This document shows, in pieces, positions 8,997-21,359 of a stretch of 31,995 nucleotides of DNA. The DNA is from Chara braunii (Eukaryota; Streptophyta; Charophyceae; Charales; Characeae): the NCBI GenBank assembly GCA_003427395.1, contig BFEA01000523.1, forward strand, positions 861,705 through 893,699, given 5' to 3'. Position 1 is the first letter of the stretch. Every line of letters begins with the position of its first letter. The translations under genes and the position numbers were made by a program. The notes beneath the pieces were generated by a model. It did not search any database. It saw only the letters and a program-made list of their open reading frames with translations, and was not told the DNA's origin.

Positions 8997-11900
8997 TCTC
9001 TTTTTTGAATTTTGGAGTTCTGGCAAACAGGCCGACAGGGCCTCTTTTTGTATTTTCATGAATTAATGTGTATTGTTCGTAAGCAGGGAGACCCGTCATT
9101 CTGAGGACCTTCATTATTTTTTTTTTTTTTTTTTTGATCGACTTTTGGAATTTCATCTTTTCGCAGTTCGGGAAATACATGGGAATTACGCGCGCCTTTG
9201 CGAGCGCACTAGGAATTTGGGTCGACGGTTAGGAATTCCAAAAAGAACGAAGTCTGACGTGTCCTTTCTTGTGAATGAATGCTCTCGACTTCGTCTTGGA
9301 AAACTTTAGGAATTTTCGTAGGAGTCTGAATAGGTATAGTACTTTTTCCCCGGCTCACTCTACGCATGGATATGGTACTTTTCAATTTTCAATTAGTTGT
9401 AACTGTTTCGGCGCCCTTTTTGCCTCTACGTTGGCGCCATGCATGGGAACCTCCCCTCCCCGCTTTCCTCGCTACCTTCGACACTCTCTTCTTCACGCTC
9501 ACCCTTCTTCTCTCTCTGTAATCATTTTCCATCTCTCCCTCGCCTCGCGCACCTTTTCTCTTTCTTGATCGTCTGAATCCTGGTTTCGTTTCGCGCTATC
9601 CTTAGCGCTCTTCGTCTTCCCGCTCTAAGCCTTGCATCGAAATACCCTGACGATTTCCTCCTCCTCCCCTCTAGCCAAAGAGACGCGTCGTGTAAGAAGG
9701 ATATTCCTGTTACACAATGATTCTGATTGGCTACGACTGGGCTCCGAAGGATCGACATGGCTTTCGATGGGCAATTATCCCCGAACTTCCCCCTACCCCT
9801 CCCCACCTCAGTCCTAACCCTTCCTAGCGTCTATCTCCTTTTCCGTAGCTACAAATTTCGTAAGCGCTCCCGAAAATCTCTCTCTCAACTCATTTCCCAG
9901 CATCCGGGAAGCAGTGGCTAGAGTGTGTGTAGGACAAGTCGAAGAATCCTGACGGCTTGACTTTAGCCTTGTCGGTTGTGCGTTGGATCGCCCGTCGGAT
10001 TGTGGGATCTGGGTCAGACCGTGCAGAGACTAAGTTGGCGGGGTGACGATCGCTATGGTGGATTAGCACGTGACGGCCGAAATTGTTAGTGCTCATGAAA
10101 GGTTCGAATTGGGAGTTGACTGAATGCATGCCAGTGGCCTGGGGCCATGGTGGAACCTTATGGCGGAAGCGCCTCTTTTTGTCCCGAAATTTGTATCTTC
10201 GAGCGTGAGTTCTGATCACTAAGCTTCTAAGTTGGGATTTCCCTTAACAAGATCACTAGACATCTTGTGATTGCTTTCTACTTTTTCCTCCCCTTTGATC
10301 TGCGTCTATTATCCCTCACTCTCGCCTTCTATTATGTTTGATTATGATGGATGGATTATAATAACTTGGCTTCTCTCATTTCTTGTTGTAACACGACTGG
10401 GATGATGATTGGCTGATCGACTGGATGATCTGGTTGCTTAAGAGTGTTGAACGAATGACGTATGGTTAGGAATTTTTTTTTTGCTCGTTTTTGTTGCCAT
10501 CTAGACTGACGGCCCCAACCCGATCAGGCGCCAGCTTTCCGTGCGCTCGTCGTGCCCCTTCCCATACAACGAGGAAAGGACACGTGTATGTGAGTAGGAC
10601 GTACGAGAAGTCGTCGCTAGGATCGACAGACGCTACTACTTTCCTCCCGAAACTCAGTGTTCCGGATTCGTCGGTGCGGGTTTTGTCATTGTTGATACTC
10701 ACTTTCCGCCCTACTCGTTGTTGTTGTCATTTAACGAGTTGATCGTCATCCCGTAGACAGCGGTAGAGCCTCATTGGCCTAACACTTTGTGCGGCGATTG
10801 TCGCCGCTTCAAACGTTACCGAGCCAGGGGTTTCCACTACCACACAAGTAGCGAGGACGAGCATAAGGAGAGGGTTACTCGATTGAAGCTTTCCACGTCG
10901 GACTCGGAGTTGTGTAACGAGCTCCAACGAAACCTCATCCGTAAACGGGATACCACGTGTGTACCCCCCCCCCCCTTTCACGCGAAACGAAGAGCGACGG
11001 CTCACTGGGAAGTCTAGCGATACTTTTTGGATTGAATTTCTCATAGCCGCGAGCCCCACGCACGCCTTTCTCTTCCCTAAACCCACGAGGCGACGTACCT
11101 CCTTCTTACTAGGGTTGGACCAACGCAGGGGATTTCAGTTTTGTCTGTGTCCCCTCACTCAACTTTCCCAAAAATCTTTGGCACACCTCATCTTCGTTGT
11201 CTTCCCGCGGCCCTTCTGCAAACCAAAACACTCCTATCGGGAAGCAGCGCAGAGCGTGAGGCCCGGGTTGAGCGTCACACACGACTAAATAATATTTAGC
11301 GGTCAAGCGAGCAAACTTGGGTTGTACCCATTGAGATCTAGGGTGCCTAGAAGATGGCAATTCCTACAGAGGTCCAAGGGTGCAAGGTGGGAAACCTCGT
11401 CTCGACAACCCAGACTCCCCACGGCTACTAGCTTCTCTGTCAGGCAGGTCGTGGTATTGTCTTCCTTCGGTGGAAATTACTTGATCTGCTCTCCGGGCAA
11501 ATCATTTTCTGGAACTTTTCAGATTCCTCTCTAGTTCACAATCTGTTATTTGGCTTTGTTCATTAGGGTTTAGTCATACTAAGACTATTGTAATTTTAAA
11601 TGGTCGTTTGCCTTTTTTTTTGCCACCTACATAGGCGGGACTCATAGGCTTGCTACAGATTTTTCGAACATGGATCTTGAATTGGTGACAGGTTAAGGGT
11701 GCTGTCAATTTATACATTAGGGACAACTGGTTTCTCAACTATGGTACTTCACGCTCGGAAATGCATTTGGAACCGTTTTAGGTTGTTCGACAGGTATTCA
11801 TACCTTTTTACTGCGCTTAAGGGGAACTTTTTGAAAAGCTTCTGTGAGATAACAGAGTGAGAAAATGAGACACTGGACCCGGTTTCCAGTTCTGCCGAAG

Positions 11901-12389
11901 CTGGGTAATGATCCAGTATGTTCATCCGGGTTGAATTGTAAGGTCCCAGACCTCTTATAAACTTCTGTTATTTGTTATAAAGGTGACCAACTTCTCAGGA
12001 CAAAAAAAGGGGTTCCTACCGGAACGCTTCCGCCGGCACTACGCTGCGCTCAGACCAAGCGTTTCGCGGTTGGCAATAACGGAGTATCCGGCTGCGGGCG
12101 ATACTGACGAGATGTCACTGCAGCAGTTTTGGCGCGCCATCACCTACTGTTTCAGGTAGGTCATAGCAGAGGTAGTAGTGGCTATAGAGGCTGCCCGACT
12201 GAATACTCGGCTAGGATCTGAGTTTGACCATTCCCGCAAGAACGCTACTAAAATTAATAGTACATAGGGAATTGGTTCTCCCTCCAGATTCTAGTTATTG
12301 ATATACCGTCTGCAAGTAGAGTGGTGATTTGTTAATTATCTGCCTTAAGAGATATGTTGTAGATGCACTTGAACTAGACTAAAAAAATA
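8997..12389. other. Long stretch without recognisable genes; right end probably LINE 5' region
   Basis: Open frames on both strands are short (120 codons or fewer), mutually overlapping, and lack recognisable domains. A T run lies at 9117-9136 and a C run at 10965-10975. The last several hundred bases lead directly into ORF1 of the LINE and probably include its 5' untranslated region. The motif GCCGAAGCTGGGTAATG at 11894-11910 recurs, with one C/T change, at 19615 and 20262. The exact 5' end of the LINE was not found. Confidence 0.45.
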
Positions 12390-14606
12390 ATGGCGGGAGT
12401 TGTAATCGAGAATAGAGTTGATGGGCCAGTTGAGAGAACGGTAGATGAAGTTATAGAAAATGGGGCCCGTTCCCCCCCACAGGTTGTGCAAGGCAATGGA
12501 GAGGACGCAGACAGGTTGAGAGAGTTAATGCGAATATCCTATGATGAAGGGAATATATCTCCTGACGTTGACCTGGGTGAGATGATGGTAGAAGGCAGAG
12601 AGGTAAAATTCAAAGTAAATGTGACGCTCGATAAAGCCAAAATTAATTGGTTAAAAGAGCACACAGTTACAATCATTTTTCGTGAAGGGGCTAGATTCCT
12701 GCCGAAGAACGTGAAGGAAGACATTGTTAGGGCGTATGAAGATAAAAAGACTTCAGAAGGTACTTTCGACAGTTAGACCTTTCGCAGAGGCAGAACCAAA
12801 ATGGAAACTCCTAATGTGGTGTCCTATGTGGCAAAGACGAGAGAAATTGTTGAGTGGCTGGTCAACAAAGGAAGAGACGAGCTATGAATTGGATCGTCGC
12901 ATTACGTCTTCGAGTTCAAACCTTGGTTGACTAAAGCTCAGCTACGACAACAGCGCCAACAAGAAGATTAACACAATTTTTGGGTGATGGTTGTTCAAGT
13001 GCCTCTAGACGCCTTCCTGTACTTGGAGGCACAAGTGCGAAGAGCGATCGGCCCGGTCCTTCGTTCATATTCACCAGAGAAGGATCGGATGAGGCTGACG
13101 CTGGTGAACATAAAATTTGACATCGAGCCTTCAACACGCAACAACATGAAAGATAGGATATGGACCGAAACTTCAGAAGGAGACAGCCTTGAAGTCAAAC
13201 TTGCCTTTGCGGAGACACCTCAATGCAAACGCTGCAAAGCCTTTTTCCACACGGACCTAGAATGTCGCAGGAACAATCGGCAGAATCAAGAAGGACCGTC
13301 AGCCTCAAGAATTCCTCAACAACAAACAAGAGGTCAAGCCAACTCCACGAGTCGACAATACCAAGGACCGTTGGGTCCTCGTCCATCTTTGCCAAGTGTA
13401 AACGCGTCGGCGCCGTCAGCGGAACCACGGATGTCGACACCAGCAATCAGCCAGGCTGCAAGCTCTGCTGAGTTGTCCCTCCAATTCAACCCGGCCTTTT
13501 CACCGGGACTGCAATCTCAACATAACTATGTTGGATTAAATCAAGGAGGTTTCATGCCATGGAACCTGCCCCCTTTTCAATATGGGTCATCAAATCCATA
13601 TGCTTCGGCTCACCCATCGGCTTTCATTCCCTTTGAGGGCAACCCGATGTCTATGTACGGTCTGTCGTTACCGATGGATAGAACAATCTTATCTAGTGGA
13701 GTCGCGACTCCAACAAGTCAGTCGGTACATTCGTTCGCTCTCCCGTTTCAGGGGGGACCATTTCGAGAAGGCTCATCAGCAGCACTCGACATTCCTCCAA
13801 GGCAGATTTCAACAAGGTTGATGCCCTCAGATGCAGAACCGGGCAGCTCAAGAGGACGAAATGGCATTCCAGGGAAGCAGCGAAGAATCGATGGAGAAAA
13901 AAGCTTTACTTCAGCTAGTGCAAATTTGGATGCATAATCCTCTTCTTCTTCACAGAATTCAGAGACAGTTGGGTCAGTTAGTGGGACGCTAGGAACCAAG
14001 ACCTCGAGAAGACGTGTGTCAGTCTCACTTGTGAAAGAGCAACTACAGGACATCGATAATAAAATTTTATCGTTTTTTTGTGTGGCGGCTCGGAACTCAT
14101 TCTGGACAATTGCTTTCACTGGGCCAGATGGTATTCTGACCATGGTAAGTTTGGCCTCCCCCGATAACCCGATGCCTTCCTCGCTTAGTGTCGTGATTCG
14201 CTCGGCCATCCATGATAAATTCCAGTTTCGTCCAATTCCTGAGATTATTATGGTCCGTATTCTTGTCGACAACCCAGAACAAAGAGGAAAAAAAAATTAT
14301 TTTTTTATTCCCTTGTTGGATGTCAGATTTGCTGACGGGCAATTGGAAAAATTGAAAATCAAAGGGCTTCGCCGTATCCCCTTTGCTTGGTTCACGGAAA
14401 AGAAGCGACAGGAGTTGCGTCGTCTTCATATTTTCCCGCTGAAATTAGCGGAGTGCCTATTGGATTTGGATCTGCGCCTGCCAAGGGATAAAAAGTTGGA
14501 TTTCCTATTCCTGCGTTCTTGTCTTACCAAAGTGTGGGAGAGGGATGTAGCTACTCCCTTGTCTCCCCATATTCAACTGTCAATGGGCGGCTCAAGTAGA
14601 ACATAA
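12390..14606 (+). pseudogene. LINE ORF1: DUF4283-like, CCHC knuckle, unknown C-terminal domain
   Basis: ORF1 proteins bind the LINE RNA. One frame (coordinate modulo 3 = 0) carries all recognisable sequence from the ATG at 12390 to the TAA at 14604. It is interrupted by stops at 12774, 12885, 12969 and 13935. A region with FEFKPW ... FWVMVVQVPLDAFLYLEAQVRRAIG resembles the DUF4283 region of plant LINE ORF1. A knuckle follows, CKRC, four residues, His, four residues, Cys (13224-13265). Then comes a Gln/Ser/Pro-rich linker. After the stop at 13935 the same frame gives a protein-like stretch of about 200 residues (ARNSFWTIAFTGPDGIL ... LRRLHIFPLKLAECLLDL) that I do not recognise. ORF2 overlaps its end in another frame. 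The start is the first ATG after an A-rich leader. Confidence 0.8.
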
Positions 14607-17600
14607 GTAAATTAAGACTGTTGAGTTGGAACTTGCGAGGAATGGGTGACTCGACAGAGAATTATGAAAAAAAACGTCTGAAAACATTAATCCACACTAA
14701 TAACATTCAGATCTCGTGTATACAAGAAACCAAACTAAATGAAGAAAAGATTAATTCACTAGGGAGTTGGTGGGATGGTCCCCAAATTTGGTCCCTTGTT
14801 GTGGGATCTAAAGGAGGGCTGAACATTTTGATACACAAAAATCTAGACGTTGAGATTATGAATTACTATGCTGATCTGTGGAGTCGCTGGGCATGGGTGA
14901 AGTTATTTTTGAACGAACAATATTGGGTTATCGTGATGGTATACGCCCCCACAGATCTTGGATGTCGGACCTCCTTTTTCAAGACCTGCTATATATTATA
15001 CCCGACGGAGATAGGTTTATATTGGCGGGAGACTGAAACACGTCACTTGATGTTTCCACCTCCTCCTAAGTTGTTGAATGTCCCATAGACAAACTATACC
15101 ACCCCAATGAAGACGGATTTACATGAGGCTTCCTTACTACGTTTAATAGATTCACTTGAACTGATTGATCCCTACAAACTATGCCACCCCAATGAAGACG
15201 GATTTACATGGTTTTACAAACCCAAGAGAAAACGTAGGGATTATTTATCGAAGATTATATTATTTTCTATCCTCGCAGAACTTGTGGGAATCAGTGACAA
15301 AAATCTTTGAACGTACACAATTGATATCAGACCATAAACCAGTCACTATGATTGTACTAACCTCTGATTTGGTTAGGGGGAAGGGGCTGTTCCGACTCAA
15401 TACTCAGAACTTGGAAGACGAGGGATTGCTGAATTGGATGAAAAAATTTTGGATAGATTGGAAAAATTCTAGACCCATGTACAATTCTACGCCCGAATGG
15501 TGGAAGAGAGGCTTCTGTATATTTTCAAACTTGTTATCTGTGTTTTCAAGAATCAAAGTTTATCAACGGAATAAGCAATAACTCTCAATCCAAAATAAAA
15601 TTGAATATGTAGAACGAAGAATAACTCAACACCCGGTCTCCAATTTGGTGTGGGGCAAAGTAAGAACACAATTGATGTCAGAATGGGATATGTTGCAGAA
15701 GAAAAAATCAGAGATATGGTCTAAGAGACTTCAAGTGAAAGGAATCATATTTTATAATCGGATGACTAAAGAATCGTTCCAGAAGCTTCTGCCTAAACGA
15801 TCTTCGGCTCCTATGCAAGAACTGAAACATCCGTTCAATCCAGATCTTTCTATTGCCAAAGAACCTCAAGCACTCTGCAATTATGCTGCTACATATTACA
15901 ATGATATATTAACCTCCCGACTTCAAGGATCCGAAGTAATATTGAAACTCAACTCCACTTATCCACCAACCACTAGTCAACGATAATAGTGAGACTTCAT
16001 AAAGTGGGTAGGCTTGATTTGGATGGTCATATCACTACAATAGAAGCATTCGAGGCTTTGAAGGCAATGTCTAGGGGTACGGCCCCAAGAGATGATGGCC
16101 TCCCGGTTGAGGTCTACCTCTCCATATGGGACATAATCGGAGATAGCTTAGTGAAAATATATAACAATACGGGAGGTAAATTGTCAACAAGTATGTGCAG
16201 AGGAATTATATCTGTCTTGTACAAAAAGGGTGACAGAGTTGAGATTAGAAACTGGAGGCCTATCTCAGTGTTGAACGTGTCATATAAGTTATTGGCCAAA
16301 GTACTCGCGAGAAGACTGAGGAAATACTTGTCAGGGTTGGTAAACCCAGATCAGGCAGCCTTCGTGAGAGGACAGTCAATCTTCACAAACATAGTAACTG
16401 TCATAGAGACTTTGGAAATCATCGATAATGAAGGTTTAAATCTTTTTGTTTTACTAGTTCATTTAGAGAAAGCATATGACCGGGTTAACTGGTCATATGT
16501 TCTCACAATCCTGAAGGTGATGGGGTTTGGAGAAATATTCTCTACATGGGTGGTAGCTATATATACGATGTCAACGATAACTGTCACGATAATGGTTAAT
16601 GGCAGACTATCAAATGAATTCCCACTAACATGCTCTCTGAGACAAGGATCTCCCATTGCTCCCCTTCTTTTTGCAATTCAAATGAAACTTTTGTTGAACA
16701 ACATCTCATCGAAGGAACAAATTAAAGGTCTCCCGGGCGGACTAAGTCGTGCTAAGGTTAAGGCGCTGGCTGATGACCTATTTGCAGTTACTGAGAACTC
16801 TGGGGATTCTCTGATAGCTTTGAAACAGTGTCTGAACGAGTATTCTAATCTTTCGGAAATTGCATTCAACTGACACAAATCCATGCATTTTTTAGGCCTC
16901 GATCACCATTTGGTGGTACAATGAGGCATACGCCGAATTGAAATAGGGCAATCAGAACGATTCCTTGGAGTCAAAATCGCCCAGATGTCATGTGAGGGTG
17001 ACCAGGATAACCTTCTGATTCAAAAATCTATGCATAGGCTGGTTACTTGGGGCAGAGGCCCACACCAGTCTCTCTTTGGTAGGGGTATAGTGATTAATGG
17101 AGTTTTTTTTGCTCTCATGTGGTACATAGGAACTGTGAGAAGATTTGGGAAACAACTGTACTCCTTGATCAAAACAAGAGCTGCAAAGTTCTTGTGAAAA
17201 CCGTATGCAAGGGATTAAGATTCTTTTCTTTCCAAAGTTGATTGGGAAATGCTCTACATCCCCCATGACCAAGGAGGGTTGGGGATCCTAGACCCAAGGA
17301 GACAAAACGATACCATGTTAGTTAAGTGGATCCTAAAGGCAACTTTGGAGAGTCAGGAATGTCACTGGATATCTCTTGCTGAACGTATTTTAGCTAATGA
17401 GTGGAATCTGAGTCAACCATCAGACGTCTGGACATGCCTACTCTTGTATTCATTTCAAAGAAGACACATTAAATCTCTGTTTTGGAAGACAATAATTCAG
17501 GCCTGGAAAAACCTATGCCCAGACGTGTGGGTGGAACTGACTACCAAAGCTGAAGTGCTGAAACAACCAGTTTTTGAAAACCCCCACATTAGAATCCCAT

Positions 17601-18741
17601 CAGGTGAATGGTGAAGGGGTAGACACTGTCACTAGTAGTTTCGGAAGGAGTTGGATCGAGAGAGGCATCCTTCGGATAGGCGAGTTATGGGATGACCTCA
17701 CTGGTACGTGGTTCACTATCCCGTATCTTTTAAAAAAATATGAGGCAAGTAAAAAACGTGCAGGAGAAGAGAAACCTGATCATTAACTTCATTCCACAAT
17801 CATGGAGAAACCTGCTGGACTCTATTGTGACAGCCCCCCCCGATACATGGTACAAAGTGAATGACCCGGAGGACCCCACACAAGTGTGGAAATTAATTCA
17901 AGCCCAACCTGACGGAAAAAAACTTTTTCAGAAATGAGAACGATTGAATGCTGACGTGGCATTACAATCAGAAGATCAAGAACAACCCGCAGTTGGCTCC
18001 ACCTTCTCTCAGATAAGAGTAATGGAATACCCGCAATCTGATGGTTCCACCTCCTGCTTGATATTCTCCGAAGTTAAACCGATTGAATTTATGAAATTAG
18101 ACCCAAAGAAATGAGAATGGCGTGCTACTAGCAGTTTTGGACAAAGTTTGTACTTATTGGATTACACCAAAAAAGTTGGTTATAAACTGATCATGCCTTC
18201 CAAAGATCCTCTACATGTGGCAACGAAAAGATGGTTGGTACGGATGATTACATCGAATTTAATAAAATGTTGGAAACAACTGAGCCTGATTCCCAACCAG
18301 CGCCAAGCTGCTACATTGTGGCAGCTCTCTCTGGTGGTCACTCCCTCGACCGTTTGGCTAGCGGGACGTGGGGTTAAAGCGGAACTCCGATGCTTACGGT
18401 GTGAGTGGGTTTTCGAATCAACCATCCATTTGTGGTGGGATTGTCCTACTGCTAGTCGTATTTAGAAATGGTGGATACAAAAATTAGACTTTATTTCAGG
18501 AAATGCGATTGTCTGGGATAAAAAATGGACACTGCTGGGTGAAATCGGAGATCATCGGAACCCAACTAAAGGTCAGGGTTCTGTTGCACAATCTTTGAGA
18601 GCAGTGATATGTGTTACCATGTGGCAGGGAAGGAATGACTGCATATTCAAAGACCAAGATTGGTCAAATAGACAAATTCGAGCCACTATAAAGAAGGTGA
18701 TAAGACAAGTAATTCAAGCAGACTGGAGACGAAAGGTATAA
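14603..18741 (+). pseudogene. LINE ORF2: endonuclease, reverse transcriptase, zf-RVT; inactive
   Basis: ORF2 nicks DNA and copies the LINE RNA at the nick. The endonuclease begins LLSWNLRGMG at 14618, with IQETKL, VVGSKGGLNILI and VYAPTD. A frameshift and a TGA at 15034 follow, inside the expected G-D-x-N block. The SDHKPV block is at 15327. The reverse transcriptase (15989-16873) shows NWRPIS, DQAAFVRGQSI, LEKAYDRVNW, LRQGSPIAPLLF and ALADDLFAV. The motif A catalytic Asp is His (codon 16460); the motif C Asp pair is intact. Thumb and connection blocks follow (RFLGVKI, GGLGILDPRRQN). The C-terminal zinc-binding region has Cys codons at 18391, 18400 and 18442 and His at 18427. The tail VTMWQGRNDCIF ends at the TAA at 18739. 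About ten stops and several frameshifts make it dead. Confidence 0.9.
15089..15210 (+). repeat. 37-bp direct duplication inside LINE ORF2
   Basis: Positions 15089-15125 and 15174-15210 are identical except for one A/G change. Both contain CACCCCAATGAAGACGG. They lie in the endonuclease part of ORF2, and the second copy reads HPNEDGFTWF in the coding frame, the expected family sequence. The first copy is therefore the likely extra one. Confidence 0.85.
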
Positions 18742-19319
18742 AGGCCGAAAAACAAGATGGGCGGTGTGTAGTGGTTAAAGGAAACTTGGTGCAATCGAGG
18801 TACGCTGGCTAGAATTGTTGAAGGAAACTTGGTCTTGGATCAATGGCTATTCTCCCCCTAGTAAAGGGAATTTTTGACCTGGATTGCTCGGTTAGGTTCG
18901 GTCGCAGTGGACAGGCAGAGGGATACGGAATGGAGGGAGCAGTCAAACATGTAACAGGGATTGTGTTAGATCTAGTTGTTCGTCGATTAAATAGCTCTGC
19001 TTTAGTTTATGGTTAAGTTTGGAAATTGAGAGAATATATGGAGATATTTTTCCTTTGTTTCAATGAAAAGCTTAACATTTCCAGTTGAGTAGGGGTCATT
19101 CTACATGGATAGAATAGTAGTAGGATAACAATCTTATCGTAGTTAGAGCAGTATAGTAGTGTGTGTTTGTGGCAATGGGCAACTTTTGTCCCATTGCGAT
19201 GAGGTCCGGTCCCCTCCCCCGATTCTTCCTCAATCCCCCTCTGTTCGTTCTTACCTTAGGGTTGTGTGGCTTTGCAAGCCATGAAGGCTTACTTTCTTTG
19301 TTTACATTCAGGGTTACGG
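18742..19319 (+). other. LINE 3' untranslated region and flank
   Basis: Non-coding, AT-rich sequence follows the ORF2 stop. A T-rich stretch then CAATGAAAAGC at about 19061-19073 resembles the end of plant LINE transcripts. The next 240 bp to 19319 show nothing recognisable. Confidence 0.45.
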
Positions 19320-20345
19320 TACGTTAGGACAGAGATCTGAGGATGCTTTGGGGTGGGCATTCCACGGGACATCCAAGGGTTGCTGCCGGGATGATGCTGG
19401 TCGGAGCTCGAGTGAGTTGTGTTGCCCTGTAACCCATCAGGATGTGGGGGTGTTAGGCCTGGAAGAGCTCGGCAAAGAGTAAGACGGTTTTGGAGGACTT
19501 TGGAAGGGGTTGTGAGGGATTTCGACGTTTTCAGAACATTTGCAGGACCTCTGCGACAAAAAAAAAAAAGAATGTTTTCTGAATTATCGCAAGTATTCTC
19601 AGACATTTTCTCAAGCCGAAGCCGGGTAATGGCCCCAGTATCTAAAAAAAGAGATCGAGGTGAGTGGGAGAGGAGATGGTGGGATATCACGCGCCCTACT
19701 AAGATGTGAATAGGGTACAGCAGCAGCGGAGATGGTGGCTCTGCTGCAGTAAGTCTTGCCGAAGTGGAGTATACGGGATCGATTGGTATCTGAGTTTGTT
19801 TTCTGAATTGTGCATATGTTTTTGTTTCTTAGCAAAAATAGAGAATGCTTTAGGATTCTGGGGACTTCTAGCAACTCGCTTTAGGCTGTTTAATACTGGT
19901 ACATTCATGGATCTGCGGTTGTTCGATGCCAGAACGACGCTGGCCGGTGCTGGGGTGTTGCCCTGTAACCTGCTGATTGCAGGAGCGTGAGGCCTGGTAG
20001 AGAGAACTGGGGATGCTTTGGGGGGGCATTCGAAGGGACAACCGTGGGTTGCTGTTGGGACGACGCTGGCCGGAGCTGGGGCGAGTTGTGTTGCTCTGTA
20101 ACCTAGCCGGGTGGGGGTGTGAGGCCTGGGAGAGCTGGACAGGGAATAAGACAGTGTTGGACAGTTTTAGAGAGTTTTGTTTGGGAGTCTAGGGATTCTA
20201 AGCATTCCACCTCTCCTTTAATTCTCATGAGCCTCTTCAATAGTTCTCAGATTGATTCTCAGCCGAAGCCGGGTAATGGCCCCGGTGTCTCAAATGACTT
20301 GTGGAACTCTATATGGGACGCTGGGCCTGGTTCCAGCACGTGCTG
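19320..20345 (+). repeat. Diverged repeat family, about three copies
   Basis: The block at 19335-19631 recurs at 20005-20278, and a shorter copy covers about 19904-20005. Shared strings include GATGCTTTGGGG, GACGCTGGCCGG, GAGTTGTGTTGC, CCCTGTAACC, GTGAGGCCTGG and, at the 3' side, GCCGAAGCCGGGTAATGG (19615 and 20262). Nothing coding is evident. The 17-bp motif also occurs upstream of the LINE ORF1 (11894), so the family may derive from a LINE 5' region or be a non-autonomous relative. Confidence 0.75.
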
Positions 20346-20373
20346 CTCCCCACGAATAGATTGGAGCTTTTGT

Positions 20374-20409
20374 CCCCCCCCCCCCCCAAAAAAAAAAAAA
20401 AAAAAAAAA
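20374..20409. repeat. C14-A22 homopolymer junction
   Basis: Fourteen C are followed directly by about 22 A, then GGGCAGCGG. It might be the tail of an inserted retro-copy, but no target duplication was found. Confidence 0.9.
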
Positions 20410-21359
20410 GGGCAGCGGTCCTGGAGATGACCATTCTGTCCCTGGACATATATCCCAACACCTGCACCTATGAGTGTTGTTTCTGACACTGTCTCATTTC
20501 CGGTTTGTTGTGTCTGAGGGATTCCCGGCCTCAAGGCTTTGAATTGAAATATGAAGCCCTAAGGACCCCCTTTAAAACAACAACAACAACAAAAAAAAAA
20601 AAACAATATTGGCCATTCCACACCGCCATGTGGGGTTGGGGAGGGGTAGGGGGCGGTGCAGTGACTGGCTATTGCTCGGCACTGCCACCGCCGATTTCCC
20701 CCACCGGCAATTCCTGCCCACCCTCATCACCGCGATGAGGGAGGTACAGCCTTGTTATAAATGCTTTCGGATAAGTGCTGCAGTAGTGCGAGTAACCCCA
20801 CAGTCCGAATTTGCCCACCCTACCGGCAGTCCAGTAGTGGTTACTAGCGTGCCGTGTTCTTTTTTCATCAGCGCACTATCTGGCAGCCGGATTCCTTTTC
20901 TTCATCGCGTGGCTACAAACACTGCGTTGCGCCGGCGGAAGGGTGGCTTTCAGAACACTGCTTGCATATCATATTCGAAATCGTGCAGAGCGGGCTGAGG
21001 GCCGCCTGTTTCGACTTCTTTTTTTCTTTTTTTTTTTCTTTTTTCCTTTTTGGGAAGCTGTTTCGACTTCCGAACCGTGTGGAGCGCATTGGCGGACTAC
21101 TTGGCGGTTCAAAATCGTGTGGAAGCAGCAGTTGTCCTGCCAGTGCGCAACTCTTTTGGCGTGTATTGCCGCGTCCCCTCCAGTGCGCGCGTCCCATGCC
21201 AGTGCGCGATTTCATTGCTAACGCGGCAACATTCGTTAGGATGCGAGCTAGAGAATGAGCGGGGGAGAGGTCGACATTCGGAAACATTTGGTGAGTCTCT
21301 TGGTGACCTTCTTTCCCCCTGCACTGCTGCTCCCGCCGGTGCGCGATCCCCTCCTGCTT
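20410..21359. other. No gene recognised
   Basis: A (CAA)n-A run lies at 20577-20602 and a T-rich tract at 21017-21049. GTGCAGTGACTGGC near 20656 weakly resembles the SINE body but is too short to call. The remaining frames are short and unsupported. Confidence 0.45.

Larger units (their letters stand above)
12390..19075 (+). mobile_element. Plant-type LINE (L1-like), near full length, inactive
   Basis: The element has two consecutive coding regions on the plus strand. ORF1 carries a nucleic-acid-binding region and a zinc knuckle. ORF2 carries an APE-type endonuclease, a reverse transcriptase and a C-terminal zf-RVT zinc-binding region. This order is typical of plant L1-like elements. Both ORFs are scattered with stops and frameshifts. 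Downstream of the last ORF2 codon lies about 330 bp of AT-rich sequence ending CAATGAAAAGC near 19075, which resembles a LINE 3' end. No poly(A) tail or target-site duplication was identified, so both ends are approximate. Confidence 0.88.

Noticed and set aside
8772-9180. Proline-rich (plus) and glycine-rich (minus) ORFs
   Set aside because: They are translations of a C homopolymer tract.
14603-18741. Alternative genetic code with TGA read as Trp
   Set aside because: TGG is used widely in the same ORF. TAG and TAA also interrupt it, frameshifts are present, and a catalytic residue is lost, so ordinary pseudogene decay explains it.
20640-20700. Fourth SINE copy
   Set aside because: Similarity to the SINE body is limited to GTGCAGTGACTGGC and nearby composition, too short to support.
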